This document shows, piece by piece, positions 1-8,449 of a stretch of DNA of 64,000 bases. Position 1 is the first letter of the stretch. Each line of letters opens with the position of its first letter. The notes beneath the pieces are model-generated. The model was given only the letters and a program-made list of their open reading frames with translations. It did not search any database and was not told the DNA's origin. Made by a program: the position numbers and the translations under genes. Source of the stretch: Porticoccus sp. W117 (GTDB lineage: Bacteria > Pseudomonadota > Gammaproteobacteria > Pseudomonadales > Porticoccaceae); the NCBI RefSeq assembly GCF_030341905.1, contig NZ_JATAAF010000002.1, positions 124,001 through 188,000 on the forward strand, written 5' to 3'.

Positions 1-2
1 TA

Positions 3-509
3 GAGCTTTACAAAGGGGCAGATGGTGAAGCGATTCTCTACCAGCAGGAGACTGCTGCTGCCGAATACCAGTTTGCCAATCTGCCGGTGCATGCCTATCG
101 CCTGGTGGTGCGTGCCATCGCCAGTGATGGCTTGCGCGGCAGGGATAGCGCTCCGTTTCATTTCCAAACACTGCAAAAGTTGGCAGCGCCTGTTTTCGAC
201 GAAGCAAGCGTCAGCTACAAAAAACGCACATTGGCCATCAATTGGTCGGCAGTAGAAAACACTCAATACTATTTGCTGGAAGTTTCCCGCAACGCGGATT
301 TTGGGGAAATTGACTGGAGTCAGCAACTGGCAGAAACCACCATTGCTGAACCGCTTGATTTAAGGGGTACGTTCTACGTGCGGGTAAAAGCGGTGGCTGA
401 GGATGGCCGCGAGAGCGATTACTCTGCACCCACAGAGCTCAAGCACCAATCTCTGGATTGGGGGGCGATCCTGGCGTCGGTGGCAGCCGTGCTGCTGATC
501 GCACTGTAA
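3..509 (+). CDS. FecR/fibronectin-III-like membrane protein, C-terminal part
   Basis: The reading frame is open from the window edge, so only the C-terminal ~168 residues are seen. They contain two beta-rich repeats ending in YRLVVRAIASDGLRG and FYVRVKAVAEDGRESDYS. This is the pattern of tandem fibronectin-III-like modules found in FecR-domain surface proteins. The protein ends in one hydrophobic segment (WGAILASVAAVLLIAL), giving a C-terminal membrane anchor. The next gene, 43 nt downstream on the same strand, is a CHASE2 kinase; FecR-type and CHASE2 proteins are often paired, so this may be a sensing partner. The FecR assignment rests on context because the N-terminus is missing. Confidence 0.6.
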   Translation, partial: ELYKGADGEAILYQQETAAAEYQFANLPVHAYRLVVRAIASDGLRGRDSAPFHFQTLQKLAAPVFDEASVSYKKRTLAINWSAVENTQYYLLEVSRNADFGEIDWSQQLAETTIAEPLDLRGTFYVRVKAVAEDGRESDYSAPTELKHQSLDWGAILASVAAVLLIAL

Positions 510-552
510 TACTGTTATATTGGGGCCAAAGCCTGCCTGAGTATTTTCCCGT

Positions 553-3117
553 ATGCCGCGTTTTCGACAGCGTTTTTTCACGGCCCTGTTTTCCATCGCT
601 CTGGCGCTTTTGCTATATGTGCAGGATTGGCATACCAATCTGGACAATACGGTTTACGATGCGGCTGTCGAGCTGTTCCCTACGGAAATTTTCGACGATA
701 TCGTTATTGTTGCCATCGACGAAAAAACCCTTCTGGAACTGGGGCAGTGGCCGTTTGCCAGAAAGTACCACGCGCAACTGTTGCAACAGCTTCATACCGT
801 CAACCCGACAGCTATTGGCCTTGATATCCTTTTTGCAGAGCATTCCCTCAATCCCGCCGATGATGAGTTGTTGATAGCGCAGGTTGCCAATTCTTCAACG
901 GTAGTTTTGCCGGTGTATATCGAGTTTCTTGATAAAGGTAATCACTATCTTGAAGTGCTGCCAATGGCTGAGTTGGCGATAGCGGCTCCGGCATTGGGGC
1001 ATGTTCAGGTGGCTGTAGATGGCGACGGTAAAAACCGCGCTGTGTATCTGTTGCACAGCTTGGGAGAAAGTCGGCAGCTGCACTTTTCGGTGGCCCTGGA
1101 ACAACTGGTGAATGGATTTTCAAACGCTTTGCCCGGTCTGATTACAGAGGCCGGTCAAGAGAGTAATGCCGGGTTTGTGAAGAATTACAAAAACTATATT
1201 CCTCTTGCGGGCGGAGCAGGTACCTTCCCTTCCGTTTCCTTTACCGATGTTATCCACGGGCGTATCCGACTCAACGATTTGCGCGGTAAAACGCTGTTGG
1301 TGGGAGCCGTGGCTCAGGGGATGGACCCAGTGGTGACCGCTTTGGGGCCGATGCCCGGGGTGGAACTGAACGCCAACATTCTCAATGGAATTCGCAATCA
1401 CCACCTTGTAACGCCGCTGTCGAATACAACCATTTTACTGGCAAACCTGTTGGCTGTTTTGTTGTGGAGCTTGTTGCTTTTTTCAGCGTCCGTGCGTCGT
1501 AACATCATTGCTACAGTGATGGCGCTGTTAGTCCTTAATGGGGTTTCTCTATTGGGTTTTGCCAGTGGTTACTGGCTGCCTTTTGGTCTGGTTACTCTGG
1601 CGTTGGTGATTTGCTTTCCCATAATGAATTGGTGGCGTCTTAGCGGCGAATTGAAAATTCTTACCAAAGAACTTGCCAGACTGAAAAAACAGGATATTTT
1701 TTCCCGGCCAACTGCCCCTCTCAGCAATATTTTGCAGAGCATTCAGTTCTTGCAATCGTTTTATCCGCTGACCGCCTGGTGCCTCAGAGATGAAGATTTT
1801 TTGCCCATCGATAAAATGGGGGAATGTTCGCTGGGAACAGAGTTGTCTGAGTACAGTGAGGTGTGGCAGGTCACTGAAAATCACGGCTTGGTAAAACTCC
1901 CTGTAGGTAGCGATAGCTTTTATCTGGCACTGCAATGGGATTCTGATACAAATCACGTTGGCGCGATGCAACCCTCCTTGTTGCACAAGGTTTTCCCTAT
2001 CGAACGCTGGCTTTCGCAGTACCGTCTTCCCCAAAAAACGGTGGTTGATGAGTCCATGGAAGCCCTTGCCGAGGCCAATAAGCGCGCGCAAACCAGTAGC
2101 CGGTTGATGCTCAACACCCTGGATCAAATCGGCCATGGCGTACTGTTGTTAGAGCCCAGTGGCGCATTGTTAAAAATCAATCGTCAGGGAATAAATCTTC
2201 TCGGCGAAATTGACCATGGCTGCGGTCTATATAAAAGCCTGTCCAGGCTTTCCATCAAGGGGCAGAACAGTTGGCGGCGATTGCTGTCTGAGCTGATATT
2301 TCGGGAGCATGCTTTTTCGGTGGAAGCTGTTGCCGAAGACGGTAGAGAGTTGCAGTGTGATGGGGCAGTGTTCCATGCCGATGCTCCGTTCCTGTTAATC
2401 ACACTTACCGATATCAGCCTTCTGAAATCCGAGGAAAAAAAGCGCCTGGAGGCAATCAACTTTCTGTCTCACGACCTGCGCTCGCCCATGAGTTCTGTGC
2501 TGGCATTAATCGGTGATAGCAATAGCCGTAATGAGAACGCCAAGTTGCTGCAATCCATTGAAGATATTATGGAGCGTAGTATCAACTACGCAGACAATTT
2601 TATTTATCTATCCAAGATTGAATCCAATGCTTATTTGAATTTTTCTTTCTGTATGCTGGATTCCATTTTGGATTCTGCGGTAGCGCAATTATTCAGTTTG
2701 GCAAAAAGCCGCGGAATTCGCTTTCAGCTAACTCGACAGGATGACGAGGTTCTGATTAATGGTGACCCCGTTATGCTGGAGCGGGCTTTTCTCAACTTGA
2801 TCGATAACGCCATCAAATATGGCGGTGACAATGGCGTTGTAGAAATCGAAACCTGTTGCAAGGGCGGTGTGGTACAGGTGGATGTTACCGATAGCGGTGA
2901 AGGAGCCAGTGAGGAAGAACTGGAAAGTCTTTTTGATGCGTTCAGGCAGGGAAGAAATGCCCGTTCCAATAGAATCTCAGGGGCAGGGCTTGGTTTGCGT
3001 TTGTCGGCGTCGGTTATTGCCCGTCATGGTGGTGATATCAGTGCCAGCAATATTTCCGGAAAAGGTTTGCGAATTTGTGTCGAGTTACCGTTGCCGGATG
3101 AAAGCAGCAATCGCTGA
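553..3117 (+). CDS. CHASE2-domain sensor histidine kinase
   Basis: An 854-residue membrane sensor kinase. An N-terminal TM helix (about 8-25) is followed by a periplasmic CHASE2 domain (about 30-290, with the typical DIVIVAIDEKTL and AIGLDILFAE segments). Three closely spaced TM helices follow (about 294-380), then a coiled linker and a PAS-like segment (about 515-620). The kinase core has the H-box FLSHDLRSPMSS with phospho-accepting His640, an N-box ERAFLNLIDNAIKYG, and G-boxes DSGEG and GAGLGLRL, so ATP binding looks intact. No response regulator is adjacent. The signal is unknown; pairing with the upstream beta-repeat protein suggests an envelope or extracellular cue. Confidence 0.93.
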   Translation: MPRFRQRFFTALFSIALALLLYVQDWHTNLDNTVYDAAVELFPTEIFDDIVIVAIDEKTLLELGQWPFARKYHAQLLQQLHTVNPTAIGLDILFAEHSLNPADDELLIAQVANSSTVVLPVYIEFLDKGNHYLEVLPMAELAIAAPALGHVQVAVDGDGKNRAVYLLHSLGESRQLHFSVALEQLVNGFSNALPGLITEAGQESNAGFVKNYKNYIPLAGGAGTFPSVSFTDVIHGRIRLNDLRGKTLLVGAVAQGMDPVVTALGPMPGVELNANILNGIRNHHLVTPLSNTTILLANLLAVLLWSLLLFSASVRRNIIATVMALLVLNGVSLLGFASGYWLPFGLVTLALVICFPIMNWWRLSGELKILTKELARLKKQDIFSRPTAPLSNILQSIQFLQSFYPLTAWCLRDEDFLPIDKMGECSLGTELSEYSEVWQVTENHGLVKLPVGSDSFYLALQWDSDTNHVGAMQPSLLHKVFPIERWLSQYRLPQKTVVDESMEALAEANKRAQTSSRLMLNTLDQIGHGVLLLEPSGALLKINRQGINLLGEIDHGCGLYKSLSRLSIKGQNSWRRLLSELIFREHAFSVEAVAEDGRELQCDGAVFHADAPFLLITLTDISLLKSEEKKRLEAINFLSHDLRSPMSSVLALIGDSNSRNENAKLLQSIEDIMERSINYADNFIYLSKIESNAYLNFSFCMLDSILDSAVAQLFSLAKSRGIRFQLTRQDDEVLINGDPVMLERAFLNLIDNAIKYGGDNGVVEIETCCKGGVVQVDVTDSGEGASEEELESLFDAFRQGRNARSNRISGAGLGLRLSASVIARHGGDISASNISGKGLRICVELPLPDESSNR

Positions 3118-3167
3118 TTTTACAATGTTGTTACGTGGTGCTCGCTGGTTTGGCGTATCTTCTCTAT

Positions 3168-3497
3168 ATGGGGATCAATGAGCAGGATACATCGCGTCGA
3201 GTCGGAATTGAGTTGAAAAACCGCCGGTTGGCTGCCTGTGTTTGCTCGCCACAAAAAACTCAAAAAACCCCTTTTTCTGGTTCTCGATATTTCCAAGCGA
3301 AAAACAAAAAAGCCTATACAAGAGGGTACATGGTGGCGGTCGCCAACTATCTTCGTGCCCATAATGTCGATGTTCTTCATTTGGCTAAAGTGAACTGCAA
3401 CGAACAATTTGACCTGGCTTGTCCCACTGATGCATTGTCCGCATCAGACTGGATGAAAGGTTGGCTGGATGGCCGGGATTTTCAGTTGGAATCTTGA
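3168..3497 (+). CDS. possible Rmf/CrpP-like small protein
   Basis: A small uncertain gene of about 109 residues. The C-terminal half has AYTRGY, then CP, then SDWMKGWLDGR. The spacing loosely recalls ribosome modulation factor (RGY...CP...W..GWR.G), but with an insertion of about 25 residues between the two parts. A GTG at 3135 would add 11 residues, and a later ATG at 3330 would give a 55-residue protein that starts just after the RGY motif. None of these starts has a clear ribosome binding site. The 3' end overlaps arsJ on the other strand by 16 nt. It may be a diverged Rmf-like hibernation factor or a chance frame. Confidence 0.38.
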   Translation: MGINEQDTSRRVGIELKNRRLAACVCSPQKTQKTPFSGSRYFQAKNKKAYTRGYMVAVANYLRAHNVDVLHLAKVNCNEQFDLACPTDALSASDWMKGWLDGRDFQLES

Positions 3498-4717
3498 GGC
3501 TGGCAATCTGCCTTTTCCTCTGAGGCCGACGGTAATAACCCTCCGCAAACAGCCGCCACCACAACAAACCCGGTAGACAACCACAGGCAGGCTTCAATCC
3601 CGGCCCACTGAAACACCCACCCGGACAACAGCGTTCCCACCAATCGCCCCATGGCGTTGGCCATATAATAAAAGCCCACATCCAGTGACACGCTGTCGCG
3701 GTTGGCAAGGCTGACAATCAGGTAGCTGTGCAACGATGAATTGACAGCGAACAGGCCGCCGAACAGCGCCAGCCCAACAATCAGCGTAACGCCAGGGCTG
3801 ATTCCAAACTCCATGGCGGCTGCCAGTGCCCCGACGGTTAATGCCAGGGCAATTCCCCAACTCCTGGCACTGCGAGCCCCCGGTGTGTGACCCGAACGAC
3901 GCCTCGTGATAGTGGGAGCAAAGGCCTGAACGATGCCGTAGCCAATCACCCAGCAGGCGAGAAAACTGCCTACCTGCCAGTGGCTCCAGTCGAGGGTGCT
4001 GCTCAGATAAACCGGCAGCGCCACCACAAACCACAAGTCCCTGGCACCAAACAAAAACAGCCGTGCTGCTGACAAAATATTGATGGCTCGGCTTTTGGAC
4101 AAAACCTGGCGGAATTTGGGTTTGTTTTTGGCCCGCCCCAAGTCCGCTTGCAGGCAGAAAATACTGAACACCCAAATAACTGCCAGTACGCCGGCCATTG
4201 CCGTTACCGCGATCTGGAATCCTAGGGTTACCAGCAATCCGGCACCGAGAAAAAAGCCAACGCCTTTCAAGGTGTTTTTGGAGCCGGTAAGTACCGCCAC
4301 CCACTTGTAAAGTTTGCCCTGGGCGCTGTCCGGAACCAGTGATTTGACCGCACTTTTGGCGCTCATTTTATTCAGGTCTTTGGCAATGCCGGAGAGCGCC
4401 TGTGCCGCCATCACCCAGACGACAGTCAGGTAAGCGGGGTTAACCGCCAGCATCAGCAACGCCACCACTTGCAGCGCCAGGCCGATATTCATGGTGCGAT
4501 TAAGTCCCAGACGCGCGCCCAGCCAGCCACCCACCAAATTGGTTACCACACCGAAAAACTCGTAAAACAGAAACAGCATGGCGATGGCCAGCGGGCTGTA
4601 ACCGAGCTGGTGGAAATGCAACACCACCAGCATGCGCAGGGCACCATCGGTAAGGGTAAAGGCCCAGTAGTTGCCAGTGATTAGCAGGTATTGTTTGATG
4701 CTTTTGGGGAGTGGCAT
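3482..4717 (-). CDS. arsJ: ArsJ organoarsenical efflux permease (MFS)
   Basis: A 411-residue major-facilitator protein with about 12 hydrophobic segments across its length. It follows an unusual GAPDH and an ArsR repressor on the same strand. That three-gene set is the known arsenate-resistance module in which GAPDH forms 1-arseno-3-phosphoglycerate and ArsJ exports it; outside the cell it hydrolyses back to arsenate. The gap to the GAPDH gene (152 nt) holds an inverted pair of heptamer arrays. The identification rests on the neighbourhood together with MFS architecture and length. Confidence 0.9.
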   Translation of the reverse strand: MPLPKSIKQYLLITGNYWAFTLTDGALRMLVVLHFHQLGYSPLAIAMLFLFYEFFGVVTNLVGGWLGARLGLNRTMNIGLALQVVALLMLAVNPAYLTVVWVMAAQALSGIAKDLNKMSAKSAVKSLVPDSAQGKLYKWVAVLTGSKNTLKGVGFFLGAGLLVTLGFQIAVTAMAGVLAVIWVFSIFCLQADLGRAKNKPKFRQVLSKSRAINILSAARLFLFGARDLWFVVALPVYLSSTLDWSHWQVGSFLACWVIGYGIVQAFAPTITRRRSGHTPGARSARSWGIALALTVGALAAAMEFGISPGVTLIVGLALFGGLFAVNSSLHSYLIVSLANRDSVSLDVGFYYMANAMGRLVGTLLSGWVFQWAGIEACLWLSTGFVVVAAVCGGLLPSASEEKADCQPQDSN

Positions 4718-4761
4718 TTGGTTAATTTGATTGCTGATAGTTTGTAGTGGTTATTGGGCCG

Positions 4762-4860
4762 GTCGGATGTCGGAAGTCTGACGTCGGAAGCACTCGCTTC
4801 GCGAGGGGAGTACGTCGCGGCGAAGCCGCGTGCATCAGACTTCCGACTTCAGACATCTGG
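4762..4860. repeat. inverted heptamer arrays (GTCGGAA family)
   Basis: Left array of four 7-nt units: GTCGGAT (4762), GTCGGAA (4769), GTCTGAC (4776), GTCGGAA (4783). Right array of three units in inverse orientation at 4834-4854 (ATCAGAC, TTCCGAC, TTCAGAC). Between them is a 44-nt GC-rich core with its own palindromes. The mRNA could fold into a long hairpin. It lies in the GAPDH-arsJ gap, 44 nt upstream of the arsJ start. Confidence 0.85.
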
Positions 4861-4869
4861 CCTGTCAAA

Positions 4870-5868
4870 TTACGCGCCAACCATCCTGACCAACTCCACC
4901 GTACGATTCACATAACCCCACTCATTGTCGTACCACAGGTAGAGTTTTAGCTGGGTATCGTTAACCACCATGGTACTGAGGGCGTCGACGATGGTGGAGC
5001 GGGGGTCGCTGCGGTAATCGCTGGATACCAGGGGCCGTTCCTCGTAGCCGAGAATACCTTTGAGAGAACCTTCTGCTGCGTCTTTGAACAGCGCGTTAAC
5101 CGCTTCTGCGATGGTGGTCTGCTCAAGTTCAAACACGCAGTCAGTCAAAGAGCCGTTGGTCAAGGGCACTCGTACCGCGTGGCCGTTAAGCCGACCCTTT
5201 AACTCCGGAAATATCTCGGTAATGGCCGTGGCGGAGCCGGTGGTGGTAGGAATCAGACTCATGCCACAGGCACGGGCACGGCGCAGATCTTTGTGGGGGG
5301 CATCGACAATGGTCTGAGTGTTGGTCAGGGCGTGAATGGTAGTCATGGAGCCGTGGCGAATGCCAAGGTTTTCGTGAATCACCTTTACCGCCGGAGCAAG
5401 ACAATTGGTGGTGCAGGAAGCGGCGGTGACAATGCTGTGCTGGTCGGGATTGTAGAGGTGTTCGTTAACCCCCATCACCACATTGAGTACACCGGGCTCT
5501 TTCACCGGCGCCGTTACCACAACCCGTTTCACTCCCTGGTCCAGATAAGCCTGCAGCAATTTGGATGTGCGGAATTGCCCGGAAGCATCGATCACCAGGT
5601 CGCAACCTGACCAGTCATTTTCAGAAATTGTTCGGTGATGGCTGACAGCAATCGATTTACCGTCAATTTCTATACCGTCACCAGAGGCACTGGCTTGATG
5701 GTGCCAGGTGCCATGTACGGAGTCGAAATTCAGTAGATGGGCGAGAGTGTTGGCGTCAGCCCCCGGATCGTTGATGGCTACAAATTCGAATTCTGAACTG
5801 TTCCAGGCAGCCCGCAGAGCCAGCCTGCCCATGCGGCCAAAGCCATTGATGCCCACTTTAATGGTCAT
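4870..5868 (-). CDS. ArsJ-associated glyceraldehyde-3-phosphate dehydrogenase
   Basis: A 332-residue GAPDH. The N-terminal Rossmann fold begins [12 protein letters not shown], and the catalytic segment [11 protein letters not shown] carries the nucleophile Cys152, with His179 (TTIHA) as base. NAD specificity is suggested by [10 protein letters not shown]. In this context the enzyme is expected to use arsenate in place of phosphate, giving 1-arseno-3-phosphoglycerate for export by ArsJ. Its start codon overlaps the arsR stop (ATGA), so the two are translationally coupled. A glycolytic role cannot be excluded from sequence alone, but the operon position argues for arsenate detoxification. Confidence 0.94.
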   Translation of the reverse strand: MTIKVGINGFGRMGRLALRAAWNSSEFEFVAINDPGADANTLAHLLNFDSVHGTWHHQASASGDGIEIDGKSIAVSHHRTISENDWSGCDLVIDASGQFRTSKLLQAYLDQGVKRVVVTAPVKEPGVLNVVMGVNEHLYNPDQHSIVTAASCTTNCLAPAVKVIHENLGIRHGSMTTIHALTNTQTIVDAPHKDLRRARACGMSLIPTTTGSATAITEIFPELKGRLNGHAVRVPLTNGSLTDCVFELEQTTIAEAVNALFKDAAEGSLKGILGYEERPLVSSDYRSDPRSTIVDALSTMVVNDTQLKLYLWYDNEWGYVNRTVELVRMVGA

Positions 5869-6212
5869 TGTTGTGTCTCCTTTATATCGGCACGCAGATC
5901 ACCGGCAGCGCGCAATTGCTGCAATTCGGTGGCAATCATAGGGCGGTTTGATGACAGGGTCGTGTCGAGAATATCAGGCACCCAGCCCGGTAACTCAGGG
6001 TTGATGCGGTAAAACACCCATTGCCCCTGGCGCCGATCCAGCAGAATTTTGTTGGCGCGCAACTGGGCCAGATGACGAGAAATTTTTGGTTGGCTCTCAC
6101 CGAGAGCCACCATCAGTTCGCACACGCACAGCTCCCCTTGGGAGTGAATCAGCAACAGGCTGCGCAGGCGAGTGTGATCCGCCAGGCTTTTAAACAGTTC
6201 AATGGGGGACAT
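5865..6212 (-). CDS. arsR: ArsR-family arsenic-responsive repressor
   Basis: A 115-residue winged-helix repressor. The metalloid site ELCVCEL (Cys29, Cys31) lies at the start of the recognition helix-turn-helix, as in classic ArsR. The DNA-contact region is [13 protein letters not shown], followed by the wing [11 protein letters not shown]. The start chosen is the ATG at 6212 ([15 protein letters not shown]), matching family length; upstream in-frame ATGs would add residues that look non-coding. It overlaps the GAPDH gene by 4 nt and probably represses the whole operon from the AT-rich repeats immediately upstream. Confidence 0.93.
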   Translation of the reverse strand: MSPIELFKSLADHTRLRSLLLIHSQGELCVCELMVALGESQPKISRHLAQLRANKILLDRRQGQWVFYRINPELPGWVPDILDTTLSSNRPMIATELQQLRAAGDLRADIKETQQ

Positions 6213-6244
6213 AGAGTGGTTCGCTGAAATTAGTTTGTGGGATT

Positions 6245-6300
6245 GTATGCGAATTTCCATATATATGAAAAGTCGTATATGTGGAAAATCGCATATATGA
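6245..6300 (-). promoter_or_regulatory. putative ArsR operator / ars promoter
   Basis: An AT-rich block just upstream of arsR with repeated related motifs: GAAAAGTCGTATATG and GAAAATCGCATATATG on the + strand, plus CATATATATG. The segment TATATGTGGAAAATCGCATATA is an imperfect palindrome. Such an array is expected for a dimeric ArsR repressor covering its own promoter. No binding data; inferred from position and symmetry. Confidence 0.5.
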
Positions 6301-6380
6301 TTAAATATCTCTGCGTCAAATGTCTGACGTTTTCTAAGCATGTCATCCTGAGCGGCGCAGCCGCGTGAGGATCTCATAGC

Positions 6381-6397
6381 TTGGCATACCCCTTGCT
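6381..6397 (+). promoter_or_regulatory. sigma54 (RpoN) promoter of the fliM operon
   Basis: TTGGCATACCCCTTGCT has GG at 6383-6384 and GC at 6395-6396 with the canonical 10 nt between them, an almost exact -24/-12 RpoN site. It is about 85 nt upstream of fliM. Early flagellar operons in related gammaproteobacteria are RpoN/FleQ-dependent, which fits. Confidence 0.8.
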
Positions 6398-6478
6398 TAA
6401 CACCCGTATATAGATGCAAAGCGGCGGATTACCGGCGCTGCTGTGGCTTGCCTACGTTGATGATGCCAGGAGCAACAC

Positions 6479-7477
6479 TTGTCAGAACCTGAAGAAATAC
6501 TCTCGCAGGATGAGCTGGACGCTCTGTTGGATGGGGTGGAATCCGGCGAGGTGCCCACTGAGGGCAAGCCCGCCGCCAGGGAACGAGGAGGATACGCGGG
6601 CGCTGCCAAACTCTGCGACCTGACCGATAAGGCGAACCTGATTCACGGTCGCCTGGCTCCCATCAATGCCATCAATAACCGCTATATCCGGCGCTTGCGC
6701 ATGACCGTATTCAGCCTGCTGCAGCGCAAAGCAGAAATTGAAGGCAAGGCCATTGAGATACTGCGCTTTTCCGAGTATCTGCAGCGTATGGATGTGCCCA
6801 CCAGCCTCAATATCGTGCGCCTTAACCCCCTGCAGGGTATCGCCATGGTGGTGTTCGACGCTCGCCTGGTGTTCGGCTTGGTGGATCTGTTTTTTGGCGG
6901 TGCTGGTCGCCAGGCCAGTATCGATGGTCGCGAGTTTACCAGCATAGAAAACCGCATTATCGACAAGCTGCTGGCGCGCACACTGGAAGACATCAGTGCA
7001 GCCTGGGAAGATACCCTCCCACTGCAGATTGAGCGCGCTGGCAGCGAAATGAACCCGATGATGGCCGCTGCCCACAGTCCCGACGAACCCTGGTTGGTGA
7101 GCACCTTTCAGCTGGAGCTGGATCACGTCAGTGGCGAAATTGATATCGCCATGCCCTACAGTATGCTGGAGCCGATTCTGGAACAGGCAGACGGCAACGA
7201 AGAACCGGCCCCAGTGGCTGATCACAACTGGACGGAATCGCTGTTACAGCACGTTGCCGGTACAGAGGTCGAATTGAGCTGCGCCATGGCGGAATCGCAA
7301 CTCACCATTGGTGATATTAAAAACCTTAAAGTGGGGGATGTGATTCCCATTACCATGAACGACCCGGCAACCCTGTGCGCCAACGGTTCGCCGGTTTATC
7401 GCGCTCGCATTGGCAGCTCTAACGGCAAGGTGGCGCTGCGGATTCTGGGCACTGTGGGAGGAGTAGACAATGTCTGA
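6479..7477 (+). CDS. fliM: flagellar motor switch protein FliM
   Basis: A 332-residue C-ring protein. It begins at a TTG codon preceded by AGGAG (about 6470). The N-terminal segment EEILSQDELDALLDG is the CheY-P-binding peptide of FliM, so response to chemotaxis looks retained. The middle CheC-like domain (about 50-230) and the C-terminal SpoA domain (about 250-325, LKVGDVIPI) are complete. It overlaps fliN by 8 nt. It is the first gene of a four-gene switch operon behind a sigma54 promoter, with no other flagellar genes in the window. Confidence 0.96.
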   Translation: MSEPEEILSQDELDALLDGVESGEVPTEGKPAARERGGYAGAAKLCDLTDKANLIHGRLAPINAINNRYIRRLRMTVFSLLQRKAEIEGKAIEILRFSEYLQRMDVPTSLNIVRLNPLQGIAMVVFDARLVFGLVDLFFGGAGRQASIDGREFTSIENRIIDKLLARTLEDISAAWEDTLPLQIERAGSEMNPMMAAAHSPDEPWLVSTFQLELDHVSGEIDIAMPYSMLEPILEQADGNEEPAPVADHNWTESLLQHVAGTEVELSCAMAESQLTIGDIKNLKVGDVIPITMNDPATLCANGSPVYRARIGSSNGKVALRILGTVGGVDNV

Positions 7478-7817
7478 CGATACCGAAGTGGAAGCGGGTC
7501 AGGAGACTGATCAGAACTCAGGTGAAAGTTCTGATCAAGGTACTGCTCAAGGCTCTGATCAAGATCTGGGCATGATTCTCAATATTCCGGTGGCAATTTC
7601 CGCCGTAGTCGGCAGCACCCAGTTGACCATACGGGAAGTGCTGACCTGGGGGCCGGAAACGGTGGTGGAGTTGGACAGCTATACCGATGACCCTCTAGAT
7701 GTGTGTATTAACGGCATTTCCATGGCCACGGCAGAAGCTGTGGAAGTGGGCGAGCGCTATGGCGCCCGCATTGTGTCGGTGGCCAGCGCCAAAGAGCGCA
7801 TCAAATCCCTGGGCTGA
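7470..7817 (+). CDS. fliN: flagellar motor switch protein FliN
   Basis: A 115-residue protein. About 30 N-terminal residues are acidic and rich in Q, S, D and G (EAGQETDQNSGESSDQG...), and the underlying DNA is repetitive (TGATCAGAAC / TGATCAAGG), so this tail may be a variable linker. The rest is a standard SpoA/FliN domain (ILNIPVAISAVVGSTQLTIREVL). It overlaps fliM by 8 nt and its stop shares one base with the next start (TGATG), showing tight coupling within the switch operon. Confidence 0.95.
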   Translation: MSDDTEVEAGQETDQNSGESSDQGTAQGSDQDLGMILNIPVAISAVVGSTQLTIREVLTWGPETVVELDSYTDDPLDVCINGISMATAEAVEVGERYGARIVSVASAKERIKSLG

Positions 7818-8428
7818 TGGCCACTGAAAAGCAGTCACTGGTTGCGGTGGGCGCCTCTACCGGCGGCACCAAAGCACTGGCGACACTGCTGGCGCAACTG
7901 CCTGGGCAATTGGCCCAATACGGCTTGCCGGTGGAGCCAATTATCGCCGTTACCCAACATATCGACAGCGGTTTTGCACGGGCATTGGCGGACAGTTTAA
8001 ATAAAGCCGGTTCGCTGCAAGTGTCTCTGGCTGAGAATGGCGAACAAATGGAATCAGGCCGGGTTTACCTGGCACCGGGTGACAGCCATTTACTGGTTGA
8101 TTGCTGCGATGGCAATTACTTCTGCCGACTGGGTGATGGCCCACCGCGGGACAAGTGCAAACCATCTGTGGATGCATTGTTTGAGTCGTTGGCAGCGCAT
8201 TCGCTGGATCAGGTTATTGGGGTGTTGCTCACCGGAATGGGCAAAGATGGCGCCAAAGGGCTGCTGGCCATGCATCAGCAGGGCGCTTACACCGTTGCCC
8301 AGGATGAAGACAGCAGCGTGATATGGGGAATGCCCGGCGAGGCGGTACGCCTTGGGGCAGTCAATGACGTGGTTGCCATTGATGAGATGGCGGAAAAAAT
8401 TGCCAGCGTTTTGGCAACCAGAAAATAA
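7817..8428 (+). CDS. stand-alone CheB-type methylesterase domain
   Basis: A 203-residue protein equal to the catalytic half of CheB with no receiver domain. The triad is visible: Ser14 in VGASTGG, His48 in VTQHID and Asp144 in GMGKDGA. CheB normally removes methyl groups from chemoreceptor glutamates and is switched on by phosphorylation of its receiver. Without it the enzyme would be constitutively active or controlled otherwise. Its position between fliN and fliG is unusual and suggests a link to the motor switch rather than only to the receptor array. Some non-chemotaxis CheB-like proteins exist, so the substrate is uncertain. Confidence 0.88.
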   Translation: MATEKQSLVAVGASTGGTKALATLLAQLPGQLAQYGLPVEPIIAVTQHIDSGFARALADSLNKAGSLQVSLAENGEQMESGRVYLAPGDSHLLVDCCDGNYFCRLGDGPPRDKCKPSVDALFESLAAHSLDQVIGVLLTGMGKDGAKGLLAMHQQGAYTVAQDEDSSVIWGMPGEAVRLGAVNDVVAIDEMAEKIASVLATRK

Positions 8429-8449
8429 AAAGACAAAGACAGAGGAATT

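Noticed and set aside
6345-6377. GTCATCCTGAGCGGCGCAG...GTGAGGATCT phrase before the fliM promoter
   Set aside because: Resembles a half of a dispersed repeat, but it is too short and unpaired to call an element.
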